A stretch of 45,973 nt of DNA from Actinomyces gerencseriae DSM 6844. GTDB lineage: Bacteria; Actinomycetota; Actinomycetes; Actinomycetales; Actinomycetaceae. A program made the translations under genes and the position numbers. Under the pieces are notes generated by a model. The model worked only from the letters and a program-made list of their open reading frames with translations, made no database searches and was not told where the DNA came from. Location: positions 1 through 45,973 of the forward strand of contig NZ_AUBN01000019.1 of assembly GCF_000429265.1 (NCBI RefSeq). Reading direction: 5' to 3'. Positions within the stretch are counted from its first letter, which is position 1; the number at the start of each line of letters is the position of its first letter. Positions 24,558 to 33,644 of this stretch are shown here, piece after piece.

Positions 24558-24847
24558 CCGGCGACCTTGAATTCCAGTACGACGCCGCGACCTACATCAA
24601 AGCGCGCTTCTACACCGCACAGAGCGATCTGGAGGAGGATGCGGCCACCATGCCCTCGGAGGTCGACGGAGGGAACGGCACGGAGTATATCGACAATATG
24701 ATCGCCCAGCTCGCAGAGGATGCAGGAACGCTGGCGCAGGCGGCGACCCTGGGAGGAGATAATATGGGATCCGCGATCGATCTGGTCACCGGGGTCGATG
24801 AGGACGTCGCCCAGACCTTCCGCAACATGGAGAAGGAGATGCCGTGA
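24554..24847 (+). CDS. Small helical WXG100/EspC-like protein
   Basis: A 97-residue, mostly helical acidic protein with no signal peptide or membrane segment, the size class of type VII secretion partners (WXG100, EspC). It lacks a clear WxG turn; the centre reads PSEVDGGNGTEYIDNM. The C-terminal helix ends DVAQTFRNMEKEMP. Four-base overlaps on both sides (ATGA at 24554, GTGA at 24844) fix its operon position before the large protein, as for the small helical partner that accompanies LXG-type toxins. The partner role is inference from size, composition and position. Confidence 0.65.
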   Translation: MTGDLEFQYDAATYIKARFYTAQSDLEEDAATMPSEVDGGNGTEYIDNMIAQLAEDAGTLAQAATLGGDNMGSAIDLVTGVDEDVAQTFRNMEKEMP

Positions 24848-26019
24848 GCGATATCGATGTGACGATCCCGGGAAGCGTGGAGTCCGTCTCCGGCGCCGCG
24901 TCCTGGCTGGAGGGCCTGCGGGACAATTTCAGCGACGCCAATCTGCTGTTCACCAACAACTCCACTCAGGCCAATTCCGCGCTCGTCGGCGAACTGGGAT
25001 CGGCCGTCACGGCCTTCTCCGATGATCTGAGCAAGGCCTGCAATGACGCTTACGATCGCGCCAAGAAGGCCGCCGACACCATTCGCTCCTTCGCCAACCA
25101 GCTCTCCTGGCGCAAGGACGACATGAATGATCATCTCGAAACCGCGAGGGGGTACGACCTCGTCGTGGAGGGCAACATCATTCGATACCCCGAGGCGGTC
25201 TCCGACCCGGGCGACCTTCCCAAGGGATGCACCAAGGCAGAACAGGAGGAGTGGCATGCCGCTGACGAGGCCTACGACGCCTATCGTCGCAAGGTGAAGC
25301 ACTTCGAGAAGGTCCGCGGCAAGGTGAACGGAACTTTCACAGAGCTCAACGACTGGATCGACGAGAATCTCGCGACCGCGGAGTCCGAGGTTCTTCAAAG
25401 CAGCTTCATGACCGGCACAGAAGCGCTTCTGGCTTCCGCCCTCGACAAGGGGTACGGCAAGGTCGTGAAGCACAAGTACGCCGCTGCGGCAGAAGAACTA
25501 CGGGGCGCAGCCGAGCAGGCGGCGATAAGGGCGGCGCAAGACGCATCGGCGAACCCGCAGGTTCACGCCCGAAAAGCGCGCCCCAGCGATAAGGCCATCG
25601 ACCGAAAGAGAGGGAAAGGGGAATCCGGGAAGCTCGAAAAGAAGGCCATCAGCAAGGAGAAGTTCGGAAAAAACGCCGCCAAACTAGGGGGCGGCGCTAT
25701 CACCATCGGATTCGCCGTCTACGATCTTGTGCGTGGCGAATCGCCCAGCGAGACGATTCTTACAGCAACCACTGGGACTATTGCCGCCGCGGCCGCCGGT
25801 TCCGGTGGAATCTTGGTAGCACCGGCAGTCTCTACAGGTACCAGTTATGCATATGAAACCTGGGTGTCTCAGGAGACTCGCGAGAAAATCGATGAGGGGC
25901 TTGTTGATTCCAAGAACTGGGTCTTCGACAATCTTGGGGATGCCTGCAGTTCTGCGGAAGAGAAGATTGAAGACTTCACGGACTTCATTGCAGACGGATG
26001 GAAGATGGGGACCCGGTGA
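24844..26019 (+). CDS. Putative type VII-secreted polymorphic toxin
   Basis: A 391-residue protein without a signal peptide. Residues 1-190 are helical with heptad character (LEGLRDNFSDANLLFTNNS, DDLSKACNDAYDRAKKAADTIRSFANQL, KVKHFEKVRGKVNGTFTELND), resembling LXG/WXG-type export domains. Residues 195-285 are Lys/Ala-rich. Residues about 285-340 form a glycine/alanine-rich hydrophobic hairpin (GGGAITIGFAVYDLV ... TTGTIAAAAAGSGGILVAPAV) that could insert into membranes, as in glycine-zipper LXG toxins such as TelE. The tail is acidic. No nuclease or ADP-ribosyltransferase motif is visible. From about 25500 the G+C content falls, suggesting an exchanged toxin tip. It overlaps both neighbours by four bases. 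The toxin role is inferred. Confidence 0.55.
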   Translation: MSDIDVTIPGSVESVSGAASWLEGLRDNFSDANLLFTNNSTQANSALVGELGSAVTAFSDDLSKACNDAYDRAKKAADTIRSFANQLSWRKDDMNDHLETARGYDLVVEGNIIRYPEAVSDPGDLPKGCTKAEQEEWHAADEAYDAYRRKVKHFEKVRGKVNGTFTELNDWIDENLATAESEVLQSSFMTGTEALLASALDKGYGKVVKHKYAAAAEELRGAAEQAAIRAAQDASANPQVHARKARPSDKAIDRKRGKGESGKLEKKAISKEKFGKNAAKLGGGAITIGFAVYDLVRGESPSETILTATTGTIAAAAAGSGGILVAPAVSTGTSYAYETWVSQETREKIDEGLVDSKNWVFDNLGDACSSAEEKIEDFTDFIADGWKMGTR

Positions 26020-28748
26020 TCAATATCAACGACCATCGACGCCGGAGACCATCGACGAAAGTCTACTCCTGCGATCGCGCCGATCGCAATCGAGAGGTCG
26101 AGGCATGGGTGGAGGTGACATGCGGCAGCTTTCTACTTCTGACTTTCATCCTCGTCGCACTGACACACCCTTTCGCGCCAATCTTCGTCCTCCTTCTCTC
26201 GGCTGCCCTGAGCCTCCTTCTGCTGGGATCAGGACGCTTCGTATTATGCAGTCAAACCCGCGAAGCCCCCAGTCGCTGGCACCAGGGCGATGGCACAGTT
26301 GAGTTCGGACCATCCTGGGGATTTCTCCTGTGGGAGCAGATACCCCCCTTGATGGTTACGATCGGTGTCGCTCTCGCCCTGTGGATGCCTTTACCTCCGG
26401 ATATCACTCACTCCGAAGCCAGAAGGACGATGCGCTTCGCCTGGGGATTACTTGCTGGCAGTGTTCTCATGTGGACGTTCATGCCAGTGAATCCGCCACG
26501 AGCACCCGAACTCATTCTTGACCCTTTGGGAATACGTCTGTGGCCCGACGGCCGCCACCACACGTACATACCATGGGAACTGAATCCTCTCATTGAAGGA
26601 AGCTCGGGCCGCCAGTTTCCGCAGGCCGTCATCACCACGAATCAGAGCAGAACGTCATTATTTCCCATGTCCCCCATTCCCCTGGGCTATGTCCAGCTGC
26701 AACGGGTCGTCGAGTTCTACTCGACCCACCCCGAACTGCGCGACGAACTCGCCACCGGCACCGGCCTGAACCGCGTTCGTACCCTCATGCACACCCCTGT
26801 CTGGCAGGTCGAGGAGAGCCTTTCCGCTGCTCGCTCCGCCCCGACCACTCCCGGCCGACAAGACCGGAGTCGAGATCAAGGCACGGCTTCACCGCGCCGG
26901 GCGATCACTCCTGTCGATGACGCCATCGCATCTCTGGCGGCAATGCTGAACGGCCGACCGGTAGGGTCGAGCCCGATGCCGGCCCGGCCCGCTCAAGTTG
27001 ATGAGCCGGACGAGTTGGATGAGTCGGACGAACCGGCCGTCCCCGCACGGCCTCCGCTTCCCGAGCCCCCTCCTCCCACACCAACGCCGCGCGGCGCCCT
27101 CGGCTGCGAGAAGGCGGATCGCAGAAGACGCAGCGCGCCCCTGCGCTTCCTGCTGTACGCCCTGATGGTCTTCATTCTCTTCACGCGTCTCCCCACCGGT
27201 GAGGACAGCGCATTCATCCACCTAGTCTTCATCATCGCGCTCATTCTCCTGCTTCACGCCGTTGTGCTTCTGGGAGCCCAGATTCCGGTAGCGCTCTCAA
27301 GTCGACGATGGACCAGGAGGACAGAAGGGATCTCCATATCGAGAGTCTGGTTCCTCCCGCTGGCCCAGCACCTGGGCGCACTGATCCTCGCCCTTCTCGG
27401 ACTCCTCGGTTATTTTCTTGTTCTTTTCAATGAGCACATTGACGAGAAATTCCCCATTCCCTCCCTTTGCGCCGCAACGGCCTGCCTCGCCGTCGCCGTC
27501 GTCGTCTGGTGGAGGACCCCGCGGCCGCGCCTCGGAGCCGAGATCATCCTCGACACCCAGGGCTTCCGCACCGCACCGGGCACCCGACGCGAGACCACCT
27601 TTCTGTGGGTGCACCGGCCTCGTGTCGTCGGGGTCTCCGCGTCCGGCGCCCTGCTCGTGCAGACCCCGAACACCTCCCCCCTACCCGTCGGCATGGACAC
27701 GACCCCCTTGGGGTACGTCCAGTTCCAGCGGGTCGTCGAGTTCTACTCGACCCACCCCGAGCTGCGCGACGAGCTCGCCACCGACACCGGCCTGAACCGC
27801 GTCCGCACCCTCATGCGCACTCCCGTCTGGCAGATCGACGAGGACTTGCCCCGCGATTCCGCCGCTGCCGGCCCGCAGAACGGGATCTCACATCATGAGG
27901 CCCTCGCGCCGGTCGACGACGTCGCATTGCGCCATATGGAGGAGCCCCCGACCCCGCCCGCGGAGTCGGCCCCGACGACCTTCTCTCCCCCCGTCCCGAT
28001 GCGCCCCGACTCCCTCAACTGCGCGAGCGCCGACCAACGGAGAGGCGACGCGCCCCGCCGCGCCGTCCTTCAGGTCCTCGGGGTTTTCGCCTGCCTCGTC
28101 GCCGTCCCCGCCACCGGTTTGGAGACGACAATGGTCGGTTTGCTCTTCTTCGTCCTCATCCTACTGATGGTGCGGGCCATCATGCTCAGGGTCCTCCAAA
28201 TCCCTCTGAAGCACGCGGATCGCCGCTGGACCATCGGCCACGGCGGGATCGAGCTGCCGTCGTTCTGGCTCGCCCCGCTCACCACGCGTCTCGGTGCGGC
28301 GGCGCTCGCCGTCGTCGCGCTCTTCGGTTGGTCACTGGCCGTCAGCGCCCGCCCCTATGAGGAACAGCTTCGCCTCCTGTCGATAGCGGCCGTGGTCGTA
28401 TGCGCCTACGGCGTCATCCGAACGTGGAAGGGATCCACACGGCCGCACGGCGGCCCGGAGGTCGTCCTGACCCCGAACGGCATCCGATTCGGGCCCGACA
28501 CCCCACGTGACATGACGTTCTTGTGGGAGGAACAGCCGCAGGTCGCCGGCGCCCTCAAGTCCGGACACCTGCTCGTACACACCCCCGACGTCGGTCTTGT
28601 CTCCCTGCCCATGGACGCCGTTGCCGTCGGGTACACCCAGCTCCGGCAGGTCATCGAGTTCTACTCGACCCACCCCGAGCTGCGCGACGAGCTCGCCACC
28701 GACGCCGGCCTGAGCCGCGTCCGCACCCTCATGCGCACTCCCGTCTGA
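26016..28748 (+). CDS. Triplicated membrane protein, candidate immunity protein
   Basis: A 910-residue protein of three homologous modules (about 1-263, 356-606, 661-910) joined by Pro/Asp/Glu-rich linkers. Each module has two pairs of hydrophobic segments, then a soluble beta-rich part beginning ELILDPLGIRL, EIILDTQGFRT or EVVLTPNGIRF, reminiscent of bacterial PH-like domains. Each closes with the near-invariant box VEFYSTHPELRDELAT...RVRTLM.TPV. The module bodies are diverged while the closing boxes are almost identical even in DNA. GTG 26016 is chosen because it overlaps the preceding stop by four bases; ATG 25998 is the alternative. Last in the operon after the putative toxin, it may protect against up to three related membrane-active toxins. 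I know no family with this architecture. Confidence 0.7.
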   Translation: MININDHRRRRPSTKVYSCDRADRNREVEAWVEVTCGSFLLLTFILVALTHPFAPIFVLLLSAALSLLLLGSGRFVLCSQTREAPSRWHQGDGTVEFGPSWGFLLWEQIPPLMVTIGVALALWMPLPPDITHSEARRTMRFAWGLLAGSVLMWTFMPVNPPRAPELILDPLGIRLWPDGRHHTYIPWELNPLIEGSSGRQFPQAVITTNQSRTSLFPMSPIPLGYVQLQRVVEFYSTHPELRDELATGTGLNRVRTLMHTPVWQVEESLSAARSAPTTPGRQDRSRDQGTASPRRAITPVDDAIASLAAMLNGRPVGSSPMPARPAQVDEPDELDESDEPAVPARPPLPEPPPPTPTPRGALGCEKADRRRRSAPLRFLLYALMVFILFTRLPTGEDSAFIHLVFIIALILLLHAVVLLGAQIPVALSSRRWTRRTEGISISRVWFLPLAQHLGALILALLGLLGYFLVLFNEHIDEKFPIPSLCAATACLAVAVVVWWRTPRPRLGAEIILDTQGFRTAPGTRRETTFLWVHRPRVVGVSASGALLVQTPNTSPLPVGMDTTPLGYVQFQRVVEFYSTHPELRDELATDTGLNRVRTLMRTPVWQIDEDLPRDSAAAGPQNGISHHEALAPVDDVALRHMEEPPTPPAESAPTTFSPPVPMRPDSLNCASADQRRGDAPRRAVLQVLGVFACLVAVPATGLETTMVGLLFFVLILLMVRAIMLRVLQIPLKHADRRWTIGHGGIELPSFWLAPLTTRLGAAALAVVALFGWSLAVSARPYEEQLRLLSIAAVVVCAYGVIRTWKGSTRPHGGPEVVLTPNGIRFGPDTPRDMTFLWEEQPQVAGALKSGHLLVHTPDVGLVSLPMDAVAVGYTQLRQVIEFYSTHPELRDELATDAGLSRVRTLMRTPV
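26682..26806 (+). repeat. Module-end DNA repeat, copy 1 of 3
   Basis: About 125 bp encoding the GYVQLQRVVEFYSTHPELRD... box. Further copies lie at 27708-27834 and 28627-28748. They are much more alike than the DNA around them, which suggests recombination or gene conversion between modules. Confidence 0.8.
27708..27834 (+). repeat. Module-end DNA repeat, copy 2 of 3
   Basis: This copy differs from copy 1 (26682-26806) mainly at third codon positions. It closes the second module of the triplicated membrane protein. Confidence 0.8.
28627..28748 (+). repeat. Module-end DNA repeat, copy 3 of 3
   Basis: This copy ends in TGA exactly where copies 1 and 2 have TGG (Trp) and read on into a linker. 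A single-base change here would open the frame to a further module. Confidence 0.8.
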
Positions 28749-28761
28749 TCGGCCTATCGGC

Positions 28762-28773
28762 CCCCTGGAGGGG
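28762..28773 (+). terminator. Short hairpin after the toxin operon
   Basis: CCCC-TGGA-GGGG, preceded by GGCC-TATC-GGCC (28751-28762), begins a few bases past the operon stop. A larger family B hairpin follows at 28813-28855, so termination may use either. Confidence 0.35.
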
Positions 28774-28775
28774 CG

Positions 28776-28936
28776 CGCGGTCGTACCGTTTTTCACGCAG
28801 TCGTACCCAACATTGCGCGGTCGTATGTTAGAGAGGCTCTAAGGTACGACCGCGCGAACGCACGTACACCACGCGGGCCCGGGTACGACCGCGCGAACCC
28901 GGGTACGACCGCGCGAACCCGGGTACGACCACGCGG
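28776..28936. repeat. Mirror-symmetric array family B, locus 4
   Basis: GTCGTAC copies lie at 28780, 28800 and 28820. The central hairpin is GTTAGAG-AGG-CTCTAAG (about 28827-28843). GTAC-type right copies follow at 28844, 28864, 28883, 28903 and 28923. The array lies between the convergent toxin operon and guaB1. Confidence 0.88.
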
Positions 28937-28974
28937 GGCTCTCAGCACGAAGCGTCTCTTTTGACGGCCCGTCC

Positions 28975-29095
28975 TGTCCAAATCTGCCACAAAGGGCTCG
29001 TTATGTACCATGCGGCGCACTGCAGATCGTTGAAATCACGCGGATCTCTCGCGCCTTCGAGCATACAAATACCGCCTTTGTGGCAGATTTGGACA
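28975..29095 (+). mobile_element. 121-bp MITE-like element, copy 1
   Basis: The ends are perfect 20-bp terminal inverted repeats: TGTCCAAATCTGCCACAAAG and its reverse complement. The interior is non-coding. A homologous element of exactly the same length lies in the opposite orientation at 39609-39729. Two dispersed copies with conserved length and termini fit a miniature inverted-repeat transposable element moved by a transposase encoded elsewhere. Confidence 0.8.
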
Positions 29096-29419
29096 CCGAC
29101 GAGGGCACCGGCGGCCGCGCCCCGGCAGGAGGCTGCGGATTCGCCAGACACTCGTCGCATCACCAACGCCGGGCCTCCCGGCAGCGCCTCGGCGACCCGC
29201 CATCGACCCGCCCCGGCGATGCGAAGCCGGCCCGGACGCGCACCATCAAGCCGAAACGTGAGATGCCCCGCCCTTTGTCTCATGACGTCCGGCAGTCGCC
29301 TCCCGCCAGCGCCAGAAGTCATGCCGCCGCTGACAGCCGGTGCGACAAGAGTGCGATCGATCCGGCAGTCGACTCCCGCCAGCGCCAGAAGTCTTGAGAC
29401 AACACGAGACGCCCCGCCC
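29096..29419. other. Non-coding gap with a 32-bp direct repeat
   Basis: No gene is supported. Two copies of a 32-bp sequence beginning CCGGCAGTCGNCTCCCGCCA, with one mismatch, start at 29289 and 29362 (73 bp apart). The stretch is flanked by similar GCCCCGCCCT words near 29265 and 29410. It lies beyond the 3' end of guaB1. Confidence 0.6.
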
Positions 29420-30874
<1,455 letters not shown>

Positions 30875-30907
30875 CTACGGCACGGCCCCTCGTGACCCGA
30901 TCGTGAT

Positions 30908-30925
30908 CTCCTCCTTCAGGAGGAG
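30908..30925 (+). promoter_or_regulatory. Perfect hairpin in the 5' leader of the aminopeptidase gene
   Basis: CTCCTCC-TTCA-GGAGGAG is a 7-bp perfect stem with a tetraloop, 25 bases before GTG 30951. One arm equals an anti-Shine-Dalgarno sequence. It could act as a small terminator or modulate translation; position alone does not decide. Confidence 0.5.
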
Positions 30926-30950
30926 GCGCCCCACGGATCAAGAGGAGAGA

Positions 30951-32903
30951 GTGATCAATATGAGGCCCTTCACTCACTCCCTGAAGAAGAGGAGCGCGGC
31001 CGCGCTCATCACAATGTCATTATCGGTGTCGCTCTCGCTCGTCCTGGTCGCCGGCCGGCACGACCCGGCACTCGCCGCCGGGAGCTCCGAACCTGCGACG
31101 GCGCCACCGGCCTCCGATCTCATCACCGCCCCGCCCGTCTCCGCCCAGACGATCGCCGACCAGCCCGACGCCATCCACCCCGCCGCCGATCAACCCGCCG
31201 CCGATCAACCCGCCGTCCCCGCCGAGCTGACGACCTTCTACGAGCAGGAGATCACCTGGGCCAACTGCGATGACGGCAGCGTCGCCACCAGCTGCGCCAC
31301 CATTACCGTTCCGCTGGACTACAACGACCCCGGCGGCCAGACCATCAAGGTGGCGATGAAGAAGGTGATGGCCACCGACGGAAAGGCGGATCGCGGAACC
31401 CTGTTCACCAATCCCGGGGGCCCTGGGAACTCCGGGGTCGATAGCGTCGAGAGAATCTCCCGCTCGCTGACGTCCAGGGTGAACGCCAACTACGACATCG
31501 TCGGCTTCGATCCGCGGGGCGTCGGACGATCCACACCGCTCACCTGCTGGACCCAGAACAAGCAGAACGCCGACGGCGGTCAGCAGAACGTCCCGCGGCA
31601 GGACGCCGCCGACGGCCAGCAGGACGCCGAGGATCCGGACAACCCCGGCGCCGCCGACGTCCCGGGCGTCACGGACACCCCGGACTTCCCCGACATCACG
31701 ACCGTCCCGGACATCACGACGCTCGTCCCGGAGACCGAGTCGGACGACGGCGCCGAGGAGGAGGCCGCAGGTCCTCAGGCGGGTGGCCAGCCGGCCGCGC
31801 AGACCGCCGACGCCTCGACCTTCGAGACCCAGGGCAGGACTCGGGCCGCGGGCTGCGCCGAGAACTCCGAGACCCCGGAGATCCTCGACCACATGGACAC
31901 CGCCTCGGTGGCTCGCGACATGGACGTCATGCGGTCCGTGGTGGGCGACACGAAGCTGAACTACCTCGGACTCTCCTACGGCACCTACCTCGGCGCCATG
32001 TACCTGGACCTCTTCCCCACTCACGCCGGGCGCATCATCCTGGACTCGGCCATGGATCCCTCGATGACCCGATCCCAGATCCACTCGGAGAACATCGCGC
32101 ACGACGAGCAGGCTCTGCGCACGTACGCCGAGTCCTGCATGGCGGGCCAGGTCGGTGACAACTGCCCCTTGAGCGGCACGGTCGATGAGGCCATGACGCA
32201 GTTGCAGACATTCCTGGAGGGCCTCGACGCCAAGCCCCTGACGATGGACGGGAAGAACACGCTTCTGAGCACCACCCAGACCCGATCGATCATCCGGTTC
32301 ATGTCCAACCGGCGCCCGGAGTACCTGCCCTACCTCACCAGTGGCCTGGCTCAGGCCATGACCACCGGCAACGGCACCACGCTGTACGGGAACTACCAGA
32401 AGGTGCGGGACGCCTACTACGGGAACATCGCCGGCCCGACCACGCCGGCGGACCCGCGGAACGCGGCCGTGACCTACTACGGCGTGCAGTGCTCGGACTA
32501 CCAGGACACCGGGGACACCGCGTCCTGGAACGCGCACGCCGCCGACCTCAAGGCGTCCTACCCGATCTCGTACAACATGTCGTCCGCCTACATGGACGCC
32601 TTCTGCCATGGCTGGGGGCACACGACGACCACCACGCAGCCGCATTCCGTCACCGCGCAGGGAGCGGGACCCGTGATCGTCATCGGCAATACCGCCGACT
32701 CGCAAACCCCCTACCCGTGGGCGGTGTCCCTGGCGAGCCAGCTCGACGACGGCCACCTCCTGACCGTCAAGGACGCCATCCATGGCGCGGTGACTCACAA
32801 CGACTGCGCCGCCAACGCCGTCAGCGCATTCCTGATGGATGGGACCCTGCCCGAGGAGGGCGCCACCTGCGAGGCCGACCCCGCGCAGGAGATCACGGGA
32901 TGA
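30951..32903 (+). CDS. Secreted alpha/beta-hydrolase, tripeptidyl aminopeptidase-like
   Basis: A 650-residue secreted serine peptidase of the S33 tripeptidyl-aminopeptidase group (SlpD/Hip1-like). The signal peptide has basic KKR, a hydrophobic core and cleavage near ALA-AG (residues 40-43). The fold is shown by TLFTNPGGPGNSG (oxyanion loop), YDIVGFDPRGVGRS, nucleophile S342 in GLSYGTY, acid D583 in NTADSQTP and H611. Cysteine-rich TAP-type C terminus: C514, C552, C619 and C640. Unusual is an insertion at about 203-292 of Gln/Asp/Pro/Glu-rich low-complexity sequence between the DPRGVGRSTPLTCW strand and the cap. The start is GTG 30951 (three bases after AGGAG) or ATG 30960. It probably trims extracellular peptides. 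Confidence 0.9.
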   Translation: MINMRPFTHSLKKRSAAALITMSLSVSLSLVLVAGRHDPALAAGSSEPATAPPASDLITAPPVSAQTIADQPDAIHPAADQPAADQPAVPAELTTFYEQEITWANCDDGSVATSCATITVPLDYNDPGGQTIKVAMKKVMATDGKADRGTLFTNPGGPGNSGVDSVERISRSLTSRVNANYDIVGFDPRGVGRSTPLTCWTQNKQNADGGQQNVPRQDAADGQQDAEDPDNPGAADVPGVTDTPDFPDITTVPDITTLVPETESDDGAEEEAAGPQAGGQPAAQTADASTFETQGRTRAAGCAENSETPEILDHMDTASVARDMDVMRSVVGDTKLNYLGLSYGTYLGAMYLDLFPTHAGRIILDSAMDPSMTRSQIHSENIAHDEQALRTYAESCMAGQVGDNCPLSGTVDEAMTQLQTFLEGLDAKPLTMDGKNTLLSTTQTRSIIRFMSNRRPEYLPYLTSGLAQAMTTGNGTTLYGNYQKVRDAYYGNIAGPTTPADPRNAAVTYYGVQCSDYQDTGDTASWNAHAADLKASYPISYNMSSAYMDAFCHGWGHTTTTTQPHSVTAQGAGPVIVIGNTADSQTPYPWAVSLASQLDDGHLLTVKDAIHGAVTHNDCAANAVSAFLMDGTLPEEGATCEADPAQEITG

Positions 32904-33014
32904 CCGTCCCCCTCCCCGCCCCGACCGATGCACACGGGTCCGCGGCGACATGTTGCCGGTGAGTCTCCCCCTCCCGCGCCCCGACCGAGGTGCGCCCCGC
33001 CCGAGGACGGGGAG

Positions 33015-33100
33015 GACGACGGCGGGACGGAAGGAGGCCGGTGGTGGCGCGGCCCGAGTCGGGGTCGCGCCACCGCTCCACCGTCCGTCCTCCCGTCGTC
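33015..33100. terminator. Long imperfect stem-loop between the aminopeptidase gene and tRNA-Arg
   Basis: An inner perfect 9-bp stem (33043-33051 with 33066-33074) and an outer, nearly matching arm pair starting GACGAC (33015) and ending GTCGTC (33100) make an 86-nt hairpin. It separates two convergent transcription units and probably terminates both. The rest of 32904-33254 holds no gene that I can support. Confidence 0.55.
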
Positions 33101-33254
33101 TTGTCACCGCCCTCCTCGACTCGTCCTTCTTCAGAAGAACTCCTGGAGAAATCAGCGTCGGCGGAAAGTGCGGAAAGCAGTGAACAGCACCGGAGGAACT
33201 GGAGAAATGGAAAACGCCCCGGAACCGACTATTCAGCCGATATCGGGGCGTCAG

Positions 33255-33327
33255 TGCGCCAGAAGGGATTCGAACCCCCAACCTTCTGATCCGTAGTCAG
33301 ATGCTCTATCCGTTGAGCTACTGGCGC
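33255..33327 (-). tRNA. tRNA-Arg (anticodon ACG)
   Basis: The minus strand gives a class I cloverleaf: acceptor GCGCCAG/CTGGCGC with discriminator A and no encoded CCA, D-arm GCTCAACGGATAGAGC, anticodon stem-loop TCTGA-CTACGGA-TCAGA (ACG), and T-arm GGGGGTTCGAATCCCTTC. Its A34 is the substrate of TadA, encoded at 4480-4950. Confidence 0.97.
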
Positions 33328-33644
33328 ATGTCGTTTTCGACAATCCGAAGGTTACTCGGCACCCAGGTTCCCGACAAATCGCAGACTCGTGAGCCTGCGC
33401 ACACGCGAAGGCGCACGGTCGGACCGTCCGGCGGTCCGGCCATCACCGAGCCGCCTGGGCCCGGGGCGGGCTCCGGGACTCGGCGGTCCCAGAGCCCGCC
33501 GGGGCGTCCGTCAATCGCACGAGCGCGGGCCCCGGAGGCGCTCGCCGACGGCGGATCCCGCGTGCGGGGATCGCCATGCGGCCGTCAGCGGGTGGTCAGC
33601 AGGTCGTGGTGGCCGCGGTTCCCGCGTGCGGGGATCCGCCCGGC
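33328..33644. other. Non-coding gap with hairpin and CRISPR-repeat-like words
   Basis: No gene is supported. A perfect 6-bp hairpin GGACCG-TCCGG-CGGTCC lies at 33421-33437. An identical 17-bp hairpin-forming word TCCCGCGTGCGGGGATC occurs at 33556-33572 and 33620-33636, 64 bp apart. Its form (CCCGC-GT-GCGGG stem) and spacing recall two type I-E CRISPR repeats around one spacer, but two copies are too few to call an array. Confidence 0.5.

Noticed and set aside
28975..29095. Conserved peptide encoded by both MITE copies
   Set aside because: Both copies are open in the same relative frame and give similar peptides (ICHKGLVMYHAAHC-like), but nucleotide homology alone explains it and no start signal is present.
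29289..29393. CRISPR array behind guaB1
   Set aside because: Only two copies, 41-bp interval, no hairpin in the repeat and no cas genes.
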